Shown: piece after piece, positions 45,947 through 55,858 of the stretch
How the letters are laid out: the number at the start of each line of letters is the position of its first letter
Numbering within the stretch: position 1 is the first letter of the stretch
DNA from: Lysinibacillus fusiformis
GTDB lineage: Bacteria; Bacillota; Bacilli; Bacillales_A; Planococcaceae
Direction: 5' to 3'
Assembly (NCBI GenBank): GCA_030027265.1
Contig: JASENG010000006.1
Span: forward strand, 124,001 to 188,000
Length of the DNA stretch: 64,000 nucleotides
The notes under the pieces: generated by a model
What the model was told of the DNA's origin: nothing
The model's input: only the letters and a program-made list of their open reading frames with translations
Databases searched by the model: none
Position numbers and translations under genes: made by a program

Positions 45947-46330
45947 CTATTGTAGTGTGAATTTAGATAGTACACCGTTTACGAACTTGCTGGATTTTTC
46001 ATCACCGAATGTTTTGCAAAGCTCAATGGCTTCATTTAACACGACGCGGTTAGGAGTATCCTGCATATATTGTAGTTCGTATAAAGCAATTCTTAAAACG
46101 GTTCTTTCTATTTTAGGTAAACGGCCTAATGACCAATTTTCTAAGTTTTTAGTTAGTTGCTCATCAATTTCTTGTAAGTTTTCAGTCACTCCATGTACTA
46201 ATTTTTCAAAAAAAGTATCTGACTCCTCTTCGTTTAGTACGTGGCTAATGGCTTCCTGTAATGTTAGATCTGTGTTATCTAACTGAAACAGTACTTGCAC
46301 TGCTTTTTCGCGCGCATCATGTCGTTTCAT
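45947..46330 (-). CDS. nusB: Transcription antitermination factor NusB
   Basis: 127 residues. Acts with NusE on rRNA leader boxA. RHDAREKAVQVLFQLD at the start, LEQNWSLGRLP-like NWSLGRLPKIERTVLRIALYEL (about 84-105) and PNRVVLNEAIELCKTFGDEKSSKFVNG near the end, split for reading, are the family blocks. All-helical fold, typical length. It lies 24 nt upstream of folD. In B. subtilis yqhY precedes nusB directly; here glpK and tlp are inserted. Confidence 0.95.
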   Translation of the reverse strand: MKRHDAREKAVQVLFQLDNTDLTLQEAISHVLNEEESDTFFEKLVHGVTENLQEIDEQLTKNLENWSLGRLPKIERTVLRIALYELQYMQDTPNRVVLNEAIELCKTFGDEKSSKFVNGVLSKFTLQ

Positions 46331-46513
46331 GTATAAATCTCCTTCATTGGTAACATTAGTTTTTATAATAACATATTTTAACTAAACTATCACAGCTTCA
46401 AACGAACTTTTGAAAAATAGCAATAACAAAAGCAAAATTCTAGTTAAAAGTCCGATTTTTATAATATCGTTATCCTTCTTTTTCTATTTTTTCCATAAAA
46501 CATCACAAATAGA

Positions 46514-46535
46514 CCGCATTTTATATCAAATGCGG
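46514..46535 (-). terminator. glpK terminator
   Basis: CCGCATTT (46514-46521) pairs with AAATGCGG (46528-46535). A moderate T content follows on the minus strand. The rest of 46331-46546 is AT-rich with no gene. Confidence 0.65.
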
Positions 46536-46546
46536 CCATGGATTTC

Positions 46547-48055
<1,509 letters not shown>

Positions 48056-48057
48056 TC

Positions 48058-48089
48058 AGATTTATGTAAAGTGCAGAATGTATAAATCT
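48058..48089 (-). other. Leader hairpin of glpK
   Basis: AGATTTAT (48058-48065) pairs with ATAAATCT (48082-48089), 16-nt loop, just upstream of the glpK ribosome binding site. No T run, so it is not a clear GlpP-type antiterminator target. Confidence 0.4.
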
Positions 48090-48147
48090 ACAACATCCTA
48101 TTCCCTCTATTATCAAGAATAAATTTCAAAAAGTAAAAAAATAAAAA

Positions 48148-48183
48148 CCCAAAAAGAGCATGTCCTTATAGACATACTCTTTG
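48148..48183 (-). terminator. tlp terminator
   Basis: AAAGAG.ATGTC (48153-48164) pairs with GACAT.CTCTTT (48171-48182). TTGGGTTTTTATTTTTTT follows on the minus strand. Confidence 0.88.
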
Positions 48184-48247
48184 AGTGTAGATTTTATCCC
48201 TATTGAAGATGCTTGGAAAAGCAGGATTATAATGCCACTTGATAACT

Positions 48248-48475
48248 TTAGTGGTTACGATTTGCCGCCTCATCTTGAACTTCTTCTCTTAACCCTTCAA
48301 CCGCCTCTTTGCGACGTTTGTTTTTTCCTTGAATCTTCGCTTTTTCCTCTGGATTCGAAAAGGCAAGTGTCTCTTCTGCAGCTTCAATATTTTCTAATGT
48401 ATTTTGGATGGTTGCTTGTAATTTCTCTACATTATCCGATCTGTCATCTGGCTTTGATTGATTATACTTTGTCAT
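48248..48475 (-). CDS. tlp: Small acid-soluble spore protein Tlp
   Basis: 75 residues. The block PDDRSDNVEKLQATIQNTLE (about 9-28) and NIEAAEETLAF, then KIQGKNKRRKEAVEGLR, match Tlp, a minor forespore SASP named for distant thioredoxin similarity. All-helical, highly charged, no cysteine. ATG at 48475 follows a purine-rich AGGGAGGAAAG. A single gene with its own terminator. Its presence supports a spore-forming ancestry and argues against complete loss of sporulation. Confidence 0.93.
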   Translation of the reverse strand: MTKYNQSKPDDRSDNVEKLQATIQNTLENIEAAEETLAFSNPEEKAKIQGKNKRRKEAVEGLREEVQDEAANRNH

Positions 48476-48569
48476 AGCTAATTACTTTCCTCCCTCTTTG
48501 TATTAAAAATACGGACTTAGTTTGGTTTCATTTAATAGGTCTATTCGTTTAAAAGGTCGTTCGCATTTG

Positions 48570-48612
48570 GCAAAAAAAATACCACAATGGCTATTTTTTG
48601 CCTTTGTGGTAT
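48570..48612 (-). terminator. yqhY terminator
   Basis: ATACCACAA (48579-48587) pairs with TTGTGGTAT (48604-48612). TTTTTTT follows on the minus strand. Confidence 0.9.
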
Positions 48613-48626
48613 TGTGCATTCAATAA

Positions 48627-49034
48627 TTATACTTCTTCTTCTTTTGCTTGCTCAAATTGAATCGCTGTAATATGAACATTTACTTCGTTCGTATCGATTG
48701 ATGTCATATTAAAGATTGCCTGTCTTATTACAGTTTGAATTTCCTTTGCTACTTTCGGGATAGAATAGCCATATTTTACTGAACAATATACATCGATTGC
48801 GATTTGACCATCTTCTGTAATTGTCGCCTTGACACCTTTGGAGTGTACCTTTTTCCCAAAACGTTCAGCAACGCCAGATGCAAAATTGCCTCGTGTTGCA
48901 GCAACACCATCGATTTCAGTTGTAGCGATTCCAGCAATCACTTCAATAACTTCAGGCGCTACTTCTATTTGACCAAGTTCTTCTTTACCAGAAGGAGTTG
49001 GTTGTATGAAAGCTTTTGTTACTTTCTCAGCCAT
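48627..49034 (-). CDS. yqhY: Asp23/Gls24 family protein YqhY
   Basis: 135 residues from ATG at 49034, 9 nt after GAGAGG; an ATG 9 nt earlier touches that site. Asp23 fold: GQIEVAPEVIEVIAGIATTEIDGVAATRG split about 18-46, GVKATITEDGQIAIDVY and VAKEIQTVIRQAI. In B. subtilis YqhY influences acetyl-CoA carboxylase activity and is co-located with accBC. Here an LLM oxidoreductase and a repeat array separate it from accC, but the neighbourhood is kept. Confidence 0.9.
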   Translation of the reverse strand: MAEKVTKAFIQPTPSGKEELGQIEVAPEVIEVIAGIATTEIDGVAATRGNFASGVAERFGKKVHSKGVKATITEDGQIAIDVYCSVKYGYSIPKVAKEIQTVIRQAIFNMTSIDTNEVNVHITAIQFEQAKEEEV

Positions 49035-49178
49035 CTTCTTCATCCTCTCTTACTTCATAAATCTGACTGCAATAAATTTAAAACGACAGTAGTTTACAAA
49101 GACTTCTATTTGAATTTCATTATACACCATTTTTCTCCAGAACGCTTATTACGAACACAGATTATTTCTAATATTTTA

Positions 49179-50156
49179 TTAAGCGTTTTTCCATACGCTT
49201 GATAGCAGTTCGTATGATTTTTTTCGATCTTCTATATGGTAAATGGGACTATTGATCATTAGTTCATCGATTTCGCGATGACGGATAAATTCCAGTAATT
49301 CATGATAGACCTTTTCTTTTGACCCATAGAATGTATATTTTAATTGTTGGTGCACGACTTTCTTTTGATCTTCTGTCCAAAGTTCAGCCATATCTCTTGG
49401 AGCTTGAGTTTTCCCTCTTTTGCCCTGGATAATGCCTAAAAATTGCTGGAACAGAGTGCTGGCCATAAACTCGGCCTGTTCGTCTGTATCTGCTACAATT
49501 CCATTGACAGCAACCATCGCATAAGGCTTATCAAGTACATCGGATGGTTTAAAATTCCTTCTATAAGTAGCTAATGCATCATCCATTAAATCAGGAGCAA
49601 AATGACTTGCGAAGGAATATGGCAAGCCTAGCTGCCCTGCGAGTTGCGCACTATAAAGACTTGAACCAAGCAGCCACACAGGAATGGTCATCCCTTTACC
49701 AGGAACTGCAATTACAGGTCGTTCGATATCTTCAAAGTAGCCTCTTAACTCTTCAACTAAACGGTCAAATTCATATGCACCCCGATCATCCCGACGTAAA
49801 GCCCGAGCCGTTAACATATCGGAACCAGGCGCTCTTCCTAAACCTAAATCTATTCGCCCTGGATACATGGACTCTAATGTACCAAATTGCTCGGCAACCA
49901 TCAATGGAGCATGGTTTGGCAGCATGATCCCACCAGAGCCAACACGGATTGTTTTAGTATGTGCTGCTAAATATCCGATTAAGACGGCAGTTGCTGAACT
50001 TGCAATACCTTGCATATTATGGTGTTCAGCCACCCAATAACGATGATAGCCATAGTTTTCAACGGCTTGAATTAATTCACGACTATTTTGAAATGACTCA
50101 GCAGGCGTACTTCCTTCCAGTACTGGCGCTAAATCAAGTACAGATAATTTCGGCAA
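49179..50156 (-). CDS. LLM class flavin-dependent oxidoreductase
   Basis: 325 residues. The start is TTG at 50156, 8 nt after GGGGGAG; the frame upstream to 50201 reads through that site. [18 protein letters not shown] is the usual family start. Luciferase-like TIM barrel with [10 protein letters not shown] (about 45-54), [14 protein letters not shown] (about 84-97), [25 protein letters not shown] split near 105-127, and a late [20 protein letters not shown]. Related proteins are FMN monooxygenases or alkanal-type oxidoreductases; substrate unknown. Inserted between yqhY and accC relative to B. subtilis. Confidence 0.88.
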   Translation of the reverse strand: MPKLSVLDLAPVLEGSTPAESFQNSRELIQAVENYGYHRYWVAEHHNMQGIASSATAVLIGYLAAHTKTIRVGSGGIMLPNHAPLMVAEQFGTLESMYPGRIDLGLGRAPGSDMLTARALRRDDRGAYEFDRLVEELRGYFEDIERPVIAVPGKGMTIPVWLLGSSLYSAQLAGQLGLPYSFASHFAPDLMDDALATYRRNFKPSDVLDKPYAMVAVNGIVADTDEQAEFMASTLFQQFLGIIQGKRGKTQAPRDMAELWTEDQKKVVHQQLKYTFYGSKEKVYHELLEFIRHREIDELMINSPIYHIEDRKKSYELLSSVWKNA

Positions 50157-50316
50157 CAAAATGTCTCCCCCTCTCATTCCTACTAAGTATAAATCGAACA
50201 CAATCAGGATTCATTTATTTTAACTCGGCACCCGATAAAATAAGTTAGTGTTAAAAAAATTCTACTATTCAAAGGTGGTTTGCCGTCTAACGTAACGGTA
50301 CTCGCAGCTCAAATTT

Positions 50317-50553
50317 GCAGTTCATCTGCTTGATGAACTGCATTCTTCATCAAATTCGTTAGCGAAATGTCTTTCATTCGCCCGATGAACTGCATTCTAC
50401 TCCAAATTCGTTAGCGAAATGTCTTTCATTCGCCCGATGAACTGTATTCTACATCAATTCTGTTAGCGAAACGACTTTCATTCGCCCGATGAACTGCATT
50501 CTACATCAATTCTGTTAGCGAAACGACTTTCATTCATTCGCCCGATGAACTTT
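50317..50553. repeat. Tandem repeat, four 52-bp units, led by a hairpin
   Basis: The unit start GATGAACTG occurs at 50332, 50384, 50436 and 50488 (exact 52-nt period) and again at 50544 after a 4-nt insertion. Each unit holds TTAGCGAAA(T/C)G and CTTTCATTCGCCC. The first unit start pairs with GCAGTTCATC (50317-50326) as a perfect 10-bp hairpin. The 517-nt gap 50157-50673 has no gene; it contains this array and the accC terminator. Confidence 0.85.
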
Positions 50554-50620
50554 TAAGGTAGCACAAATTGGTTTGCCAGTTGTTCTTCTTCCCTCATAAT
50601 TGGGTTTACATAATTTTCTA

Positions 50621-50659
50621 AAAAAAAAATGCCCTTCACCTAGCTGATGAAGGGCATTT
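50621..50659 (-). terminator. accBC terminator
   Basis: AATGCCCTTCA (from 50629) pairs with TGAAGGGCATT (50648-50658). A run of nine or more T follows on the minus strand. Confidence 0.93.
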
Positions 50660-50673
50660 CCGTTTTTATGCGA

Positions 50674-52053
50674 TTATTTTGAAGTGATTTCTTCTTTTTT
50701 AGAAGTATTTAAGATGTCATTTTCTTCAAGGAATTTCGTATTGAACTTTCCTGATTGGAAAACTTCATTATTCATTAGCGCTTCGTGGAAAGGAATTGTC
50801 GTGTGAATTCCAGGTCCTTCTACTTCAAACTCACTTAAGGCACGATTCATTTTTGCGATTGCTTCTTCGCGCGTGTCAGCATGAACAATCAATTTGGCAA
50901 CCATTGAGTCATAATATGGCGGGATTGTATAGCCTGCATATACCGCAGAATCAATTCGCACACCATAGCCTCCAGGAGTGATATAAGTTTCAACAGTACC
51001 TGCTGAAGGCATAAAGTTTTTATAAGCATTTTCAGCGTTAATACGGCACTCGATCGCCCAGCCATTAATTTTGATATCTTCTTGTGCAAATGGAAGAGCT
51101 TCACCAGCAGCAATCTTAAGCTGTTGTTGAACTAAATCCACACCTGTAATCATTTCTGTAACAGGGTGCTCTACTTGGATACGCGTATTCATTTCCATGA
51201 AGTAGAATTTGTCTGCTTGGTAGTCATAAATAAATTCAATCGTACCCGCTCCTTCATATTGACAAGCTTCTGCAGCCTTAACAGCAGCAGCACCCATTTC
51301 CGCACGGCGTTCTTCAGAAAGTGCTGGCGATGGAGCTTCCTCTACAAGCTTTTGCATACGGCGTTGTACAGTACAGTCACGTTCACCTAAATGAACCACA
51401 TTACCATGTGAATCTGCTAGCACTTGGATTTCACAGTGGCGGAAGTACTCGATGAATTTTTCTAAATATACACCAGGATTACCAAAAGCAGCCGCTGCTT
51501 CTTTTTGTGTAATCTCGATGCCTTTTACTAATTCTTCTTCACTTCGTGCAACACGGATTCCTTTACCGCCACCGCCGGCAGTTGCTTTAATGATGACTGG
51601 GTATCCAATTTCGCTCGCCCATTTTTTACCTGTTTCAATATCTGGGACAATGCCTGTACCTGGAACAAGCGGTACGCCTGCTTCTTCCATCGTACTGCGG
51701 GCAACGTCCTTAATGCCCATTATTTTGATGGAATCAGAAGATGGGCCGATAAATTTAATCCCTGCTGTTTCACAGCTTTCAGCGAAATCTGCATTTTCAG
51801 CCAAGAAACCATACCCTGGATGAATTCCGTCTACCCCAGTTTTTTGTGCTACCCCTAAAACAGCCGGGAAGCTTAGGTATGAATCCTTTGATAATTTCGG
51901 TCCAATACAGTAGGCTTCATCTGCTAATTTAACGTGAAGCGCGTTGCTGTCTGCTTCTGAATAAACGGCAACTGTTTCAATGCCTAGTTCTTTACATGCA
52001 CGAATGATACGTACTGCAATTTCACCGCGGTTTGCAATTAATACTTTTTTCAT
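50674..52053 (-). CDS. accC: Biotin carboxylase subunit of acetyl-CoA carboxylase
   Basis: 459 residues. ATP-dependent carboxylation of biotin on AccB, first half-reaction of fatty-acid synthesis. [20 protein letters not shown] at the start, [12 protein letters not shown] (about 80-91), ATP-grasp glycine loop [14 protein letters not shown] (about 158-171), [20 protein letters not shown] (about 232-251) and catalytic [13 protein letters not shown] (about 289-301). It follows accB by 14 nt. Could also serve the acyl-CoA carboxyltransferase at 8.7 kb (inference). Confidence 0.96.
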   Translation of the reverse strand: MKKVLIANRGEIAVRIIRACKELGIETVAVYSEADSNALHVKLADEAYCIGPKLSKDSYLSFPAVLGVAQKTGVDGIHPGYGFLAENADFAESCETAGIKFIGPSSDSIKIMGIKDVARSTMEEAGVPLVPGTGIVPDIETGKKWASEIGYPVIIKATAGGGGKGIRVARSEEELVKGIEITQKEAAAAFGNPGVYLEKFIEYFRHCEIQVLADSHGNVVHLGERDCTVQRRMQKLVEEAPSPALSEERRAEMGAAAVKAAEACQYEGAGTIEFIYDYQADKFYFMEMNTRIQVEHPVTEMITGVDLVQQQLKIAAGEALPFAQEDIKINGWAIECRINAENAYKNFMPSAGTVETYITPGGYGVRIDSAVYAGYTIPPYYDSMVAKLIVHADTREEAIAKMNRALSEFEVEGPGIHTTIPFHEALMNNEVFQSGKFNTKFLEENDILNTSKKEEITSK

Positions 52054-52067
52054 GATGAAAGCACCCC

Positions 52068-52574
52068 TTACTCAGGTTTCACTAGGAATAGTGGTTGTCC
52101 GTATTCAACTAATTGACCATCTTGCACTAAAATTTCAACGATTTCACCTTTGATTTCGGCTTCAATTTCATTGAAAAGTTTCATTGCTTCAACGATACAT
52201 ACAATTGTTTCTTCTCCAACTTGATCTCCTGCTTTCACATAAACAGGTGCATCTGGGGATGGAGATTGATAGAACGTTCCCACCATCGGAGAAGTAATTT
52301 TATGTAATGACGAATCATCTACATTTACAGGAGCTATTTTTTCCTCCACTTTAACTACTTCCGCTTTTGGAGCTTCCACAACAGCAGGAGCTGCAGCTGG
52401 TGCAACTGGTTGTACGGCAGCAGCAGTTTCTTTAGCAGGTACTACTACTTCTGAAACAACACCGTTATTCTTTTTTAGTTTTAGTTTAGCCCCATCATTT
52501 TCATAGACGAATTCTTCAATTGAAGAACTATCTACTAATTTAATAATTTCTCTCAATTCTTGTACTTTAAACAT
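52068..52574 (-). CDS. accB: Biotin carboxyl carrier protein
   Basis: 168 residues. N-terminal segment [22 protein letters not shown], an alanine/proline/valine-rich linker (about 40-85), then the biotinyl domain with [20 protein letters not shown] and the biotinylated lysine in [13 protein letters not shown] (about 130-142). ATG at 52574 follows AGGGGTG. First gene of accB-accC. Length is normal for BCCP. Confidence 0.96.
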   Translation of the reverse strand: MFKVQELREIIKLVDSSSIEEFVYENDGAKLKLKKNNGVVSEVVVPAKETAAAVQPVAPAAAPAVVEAPKAEVVKVEEKIAPVNVDDSSLHKITSPMVGTFYQSPSPDAPVYVKAGDQVGEETIVCIVEAMKLFNEIEAEIKGEIVEILVQDGQLVEYGQPLFLVKPE

Positions 52575-52669
52575 GAAAACACCCCTAATGTTTTATTAAC
52601 TACAAATACCATTTTATATTTTTTTAATTCTTTTTGAAATACATAAATAGATTTTTATTGAAAAACATG

Positions 52670-52706
52670 AAAAAACAGTGCTTTCGTTGCTTAAACGAAC
52701 GCACTG
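52670..52706 (-). terminator. spoIIIA operon terminator
   Basis: CAGTGC (52676-52681) pairs with GCACTG (52701-52706), with inner CGTT/AACG. TTTTTT follows on the minus strand, after the spoIIIAH stop. Confidence 0.85.
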
Positions 52707-52758
52707 CGCAATTTCTGTTAATCACAATTATATATAGTCGTTTCAAATTATTATTACA

Positions 52759-53298
52759 TTAATAATAGTTTGATTCAGGATTTACAGTTACTACTGCATC
52801 CTCAATTTCTGACATTACGATGAAGACAATTTCATTTGCCTGTTTAGCTGATAAATCTTCCGCTAATACTGAAACCGCTACTTTATTATCATCATTTATG
52901 CGAACTAATGCATCTGAATAACCAAGATTTTCGATTAGCATTTCAAGCATTGACTCGGATGATTCTGTTTCGATTAATGCGTTCATTTGGTTATACATGT
53001 CATTTTTCTCTTCTGCTGTAAAATCACCTGATGCAATTTTTTCTGTTAACTGAGTTCTAAGCTGATCACGTTCATTGCTTGCTTCCATTCTCATTTCATC
53101 GAATAGATAGCTTTCTGAAGTTGTCGTTGTAATCTCTTCTTCAGACACTCCTGTTAAAGTTGTTTCTTGTAATGTATCATCTGTAAAAATAGTTGTTAAA
53201 TCCACATTTCGATTTGGTTCAAATACATAATAAACTGAAATGACAGCCGCCAAGCTTAGTAGCGTTAATAACCATACGGTTCTTCTTTTTACTTTCAT
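52759..53298 (-). CDS. spoIIIAH: Stage III sporulation protein AH
   Basis: 179 residues, against about 218 in B. subtilis. Mother-cell ring protein that pairs with forespore SpoIIQ. One N-terminal membrane helix (about 7-26), a threonine/glutamate-rich linker, then the YscJ-like ring-building domain (about 95-178) ending GYSDALVRINDDNKVAVSVL and VNPESNYY. Start overlaps spoIIIAG by 4 nt and follows AGAGGAG. The extracytoplasmic linker is shorter than usual. Confidence 0.88.
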   Translation of the reverse strand: MKVKRRTVWLLTLLSLAAVISVYYVFEPNRNVDLTTIFTDDTLQETTLTGVSEEEITTTTSESYLFDEMRMEASNERDQLRTQLTEKIASGDFTAEEKNDMYNQMNALIETESSESMLEMLIENLGYSDALVRINDDNKVAVSVLAEDLSAKQANEIVFIVMSEIEDAVVTVNPESNYY

Positions 53299-53711
53299 TG
53301 TTCATCTCCTCTATTCTCCATAGGTACAATCATAATTCTGTGAGTAGGCATTTGCATGACTCTACTAATAGTTTCTAAAAGTTGCTTTTTAATAGCTGGG
53401 TTAGACGCCCCTTCCGATACAACGAGCAATCCTGATACATTTTTTTCTTTTTCACTTGAACTTAAATAGCCATTCAGTAAACTATCCGAGTCATTTTCGG
53501 CCGGACTTTCTGTTCCATAATGGAAATAAACCTTTACTTGTCCAACGCCTTGAATCTGACCGAGGGCTTGTTCAAGTCTTGCTTCTTCTCCTGAAGATGT
53601 TGAAGATTGCTCTTCATTTGAATCATTCAACGTAACAGAAATGTACGCAATGAACACTAATACTGCAATCGGAATAAAGATTAATTTTTGTTTTGTCCAT
53701 TTCTTTTCCAC
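53295..53711 (-). CDS. spoIIIAG: Stage III sporulation protein AG, shortened
   Basis: 138 residues, against about 229 in B. subtilis. Single N-terminal membrane helix (about 10-27) and a ring-building domain: ALGQIQGVGQVKVYFHYG, SGLLVVSEGASNPAIKKQL, ISRVMQMPTHRIMIVPM. The residues that form the large periplasmic beta-triangle insertion of the B. subtilis ring are mostly missing. Start is GTG at 53711; a clear binding site is not present at good spacing (AAAGGGGG is about 18 nt away), so the start is uncertain. Confidence 0.82.
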   Translation of the reverse strand: MEKKWTKQKLIFIPIAVLVFIAYISVTLNDSNEEQSSTSSGEEARLEQALGQIQGVGQVKVYFHYGTESPAENDSDSLLNGYLSSSEKEKNVSGLLVVSEGASNPAIKKQLLETISRVMQMPTHRIMIVPMENRGDEQ

Positions 53712-53895
53712 CTCACGTTTTCTTAGCGCCCCCTTTCTTTCAAATACGCCTCAGAGTATTTCAAAAAGGCTTACTTTGTTCAGCTTCAAAAATTTTTCGT
53801 TTGAATTTCACATGCACTCTAGATGTATGGAGCTTTGACTTGAACAAAGTATACTGTTTCAACACATTGTATGAAGCTAGTCCAAACTCTATGCT

Positions 53896-54033
53896 TTAGA
53901 GTTTAAGAAAATCTAACATTGTTGTTAAAAAAATTAATAAGGTTGCTAGTTTCACATAGACCAGAATGTCTTTTTCATCTGCCAGAAGTAGTAAACATTT
54001 TCCTATTAGAATAATAGCTATAAGTTTGATCAA
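53896..54033 (-). CDS. spoIIIAF: Truncated SpoIIIAF-like membrane hairpin
   Basis: Only 45 residues from TTG at 54033, which overlaps the spoIIIAE stop (TTTTGA). It encodes two hydrophobic helices, IKLIAIILIGKCLLLLAD and VKLATLLIFLTTMLDFLKL, in the position and order of spoIIIAF, whose B. subtilis product has about 206 residues with a cytosolic or intermembrane domain after two helices. That domain is absent. The reading frame stays open for 43 more codons past the TAA, but the sequence there does not resemble SpoIIIAF. Either a truncated allele or a minimal version; GGGTGGG upstream could drive translation. Confidence 0.5.
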   Translation of the reverse strand: MIKLIAIILIGKCLLLLADEKDILVYVKLATLLIFLTTMLDFLKL

Positions 54034-54941
54034 AAGCTTTTTCCCACCCCTAGTTGCATAATGACCATTAATATCAACCAAATAAAGACAAAAGCGATAC
54101 CGAGTAGAATAGCAACTGCACAAAGCAGCAGCAGCGACTTTCCTACATCATCCAACAATCCGCTGATTGTACTTCCCGTAAAAGGTTCAACTATCGCAGC
54201 AATAAACTTAAAAGTTAAAGCATGGATTAGCAGTCTGCCTGCTGGATAGAAGGAAGCCCCCCAAAAAGCACTCATAGCACCAAAGCCTACTACTGTTGTC
54301 GCAGTAGATTGATATTTATGAAAAATAGAAAATCCCTCGACAATAAGTGAACCTACAATTGGAACGGTTTGCTCGATTACTTTCTTGATCGGGCTTGCGA
54401 TGGCTTGGTCAATCGTAAAGAATGCAACGCCCGTAAAAGAAAGAACTGTAACCATCGCTATAAGAGAAGCAGTTATTAAGGTCATTACTGTTCCCCTTAT
54501 TAACTCAGAAGCCTTCGAAAATGAAATATCCTGGATAAACCTTGTACAAAAATCGAGTATCAGCGCCACAGTGATGGCTGGTATCAAGATTTTTTTACAA
54601 AGCAAAATCAGAAATTCAAAAATAAAAAGGATAATCGGGCTCCATGCGATAAATGAAAATACCGAATTTAGCACAACTAAAAGAGAAGTTAAAATTGGCG
54701 TAATTGCTAAAAAGAAATCAGAAGCAACATTGACTAAGTCTCCCATTAAGGAGAATGCATCCATCACAGTTTGTCCCAGTGTTAAAACGAGAATAATCAC
54801 AAATAATGTATCTGCAAAAGTTTTAAACTTCGGAACAAACGCTTCAACAATTAAAAATAGAATGGTATAGGTCAAGATTAAAATGATGGATTGTCCAGCA
54901 ATTTTCAATGGGTCTAAAAAGATATTTAGTATTTCATGCAT
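54030..54941 (-). CDS. spoIIIAE: Stage III sporulation protein AE, short form
   Basis: 303 residues, against about 399 in B. subtilis. Polytopic membrane protein of the SpoIIIA-SpoIIQ channel, with about seven helices. Family blocks include LTLGQTVMDAFSLMGDLVNV, VALILDFCTRFIQDISFSKASELIRG split near 150-175, and AMSAFWGASFYPAGRLLI with DVGKSLLLLCAV. The extracytoplasmic N-terminal domain and signal peptide of the long form are missing. ATG at 54941 lies 14 nt after spoIIIAD. Confidence 0.85.
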   Translation of the reverse strand: MHEILNIFLDPLKIAGQSIILILTYTILFLIVEAFVPKFKTFADTLFVIILVLTLGQTVMDAFSLMGDLVNVASDFFLAITPILTSLLVVLNSVFSFIAWSPIILFIFEFLILLCKKILIPAITVALILDFCTRFIQDISFSKASELIRGTVMTLITASLIAMVTVLSFTGVAFFTIDQAIASPIKKVIEQTVPIVGSLIVEGFSIFHKYQSTATTVVGFGAMSAFWGASFYPAGRLLIHALTFKFIAAIVEPFTGSTISGLLDDVGKSLLLLCAVAILLGIAFVFIWLILMVIMQLGVGKSF

Positions 54942-54955
54942 TGGCGTGTAGCCCC

Positions 54956-55333
54956 TTACTGAAGCTTTTCTAAAATTGACGATAAATTTGACAATATTTT
55001 TCCTAGTTCGCTAGTCCAATAAAATAACAGCACAATACGAATCGAGAACATTACGAGTTCGCCAAATGTTTCATATTCCTCTTCTTTAAAAATCGATTGA
55101 AAGAACAAACCTAGTTGATAAAAAAGTGCAGAGTACACAAGTTGAGGTACATAAGGCACTGATTGCACATATGAAAGGAGCTGCTCTATAAAAGGAATAG
55201 TGAGCATCGACAGCAAGAAATATAATAGGACGAAAAAGAAGATAACGACTATTAATCCGTGTAGTTTGTCGATTGTTTCTTTGATAAACATTAAAAGTAG
55301 CATTAGAATTACAGCGTAAATTAAAAATGTCAT
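54956..55333 (-). CDS. spoIIIAD: SpoIIIAD-like membrane protein
   Basis: 125 residues with three to four hydrophobic segments (about 3-17, 25-45, 60-80, 90-110). Size and position between spoIIIAC and spoIIIAE identify it as SpoIIIAD, but the sequence is divergent: the glycine-rich first helix of the usual protein is replaced by IYAVILMLLLMFIKE, although FGELVMFSIRIVLLFYW resembles the conserved end. The call depends largely on context. Confidence 0.7.
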   Translation of the reverse strand: MTFLIYAVILMLLLMFIKETIDKLHGLIVVIFFFVLLYFLLSMLTIPFIEQLLSYVQSVPYVPQLVYSALFYQLGLFFQSIFKEEEYETFGELVMFSIRIVLLFYWTSELGKILSNLSSILEKLQ

Positions 55334-55341
55334 AGCTTAAC

Positions 55342-55548
55342 CTAATTTAAATTTAGCCATTGGAAGAATGTAAGAATATCGCCAAAGAAAAGCCGTAAAA
55401 ATCGTATTAGTTCTGCAGTGATATACAAATATGCGATAAAAAATATAAAAAATGAATATTCCTTTTTGCCGGTTTGCTCGAAGAAAACATGAAGCAAAGC
55501 AATAACGAGCCCTACTCCTGCTACTCGCAAAACGTCCTGTAACTCCAT
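55342..55548 (-). CDS. spoIIIAC: Stage III sporulation protein AC
   Basis: 68 residues from ATG at 55548, 7 nt after GGAGG; the frame upstream is not supported. VLRVAGVGLVIALLHVFFEQ followed by TGKKEYSFFIFFIAYLYI is the SpoIIIAC plan (two helices joined by a GKKEY loop). In B. subtilis spoIIIAA and spoIIIAB precede it; here the next gene upstream is efp, and neither is found in the 310 nt between. First gene of the local spoIIIA operon. Confidence 0.85.
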   Translation of the reverse strand: MELQDVLRVAGVGLVIALLHVFFEQTGKKEYSFFIFFIAYLYITAELIRFLRLFFGDILTFFQWLNLN

Positions 55549-55571
55549 CACGACGCCTCCTTGTGTAAGGC

Positions 55572-55600
55572 AATATATGAGCTTGTTCAAAAAAATAGAC
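55572..55600 (-). promoter_or_regulatory. SigE-like promoter directly upstream of spoIIIAC
   Basis: On the minus strand GTCTATT (55594-55600), 14 nt, then CATATATT (55572-55579), resembling SigE elements (GTCATATT/CATACANT). It ends about 15 nt before the ribosome binding site, so transcription would begin right before spoIIIAC. Confidence 0.5.
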
Positions 55601-55673
55601 CTTATCTGCATTTAGAAATCTTGGAGCAAAGCCTTTGATGCGCTTATACAGATGACAAAAACTATTTTAATGT

Positions 55674-55703
55674 GCAAAAAAGCCATCTAATAGTAAGATG
55701 ACT
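55674..55703 (-). terminator. Second terminator between efp and spoIIIAC
   Basis: AGCCATCT (55681-55688) pairs with AGATGACT (55696-55703) including one G-T pair. TTTTTTG follows on the minus strand. Lies after the efp terminator with no gene in between. Confidence 0.6.
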
Positions 55704-55790
55704 TTCCATACAACTTTATTATTTAAACTCCCCTATTATGAATCATTCTCCGATTAGTTTTAAAACTTTTAACGACAATTTAATTGCAAG

Positions 55791-55835
55791 AAAAAAGAGT
55801 GTAGACAAAGTCTAATTGACTCTTGTCTACACTCT
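55791..55835 (-). terminator. efp terminator
   Basis: AGAGTGTAGACAA (55796-55808) pairs with TTGTCTACACTCT (55823-55835). TTTTTT follows on the minus strand, just past the efp stop. Confidence 0.93.
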
Positions 55836-55858
55836 AAAATATCAAACTATTTTAAGCC

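Noticed and set aside
45795-46286. 163-codon plus-strand frame opposite folD/nusB
   Set aside because: Antisense shadow crossing two conserved genes; low-complexity serine-rich sequence.
50332-50553. CRISPR array
   Set aside because: The whole 52-bp unit is repeated without unique spacers and no cas genes are near.
54385-54870. 161-codon plus-strand frame opposite spoIIIAE
   Set aside because: Shadow of a membrane protein gene; no start site.
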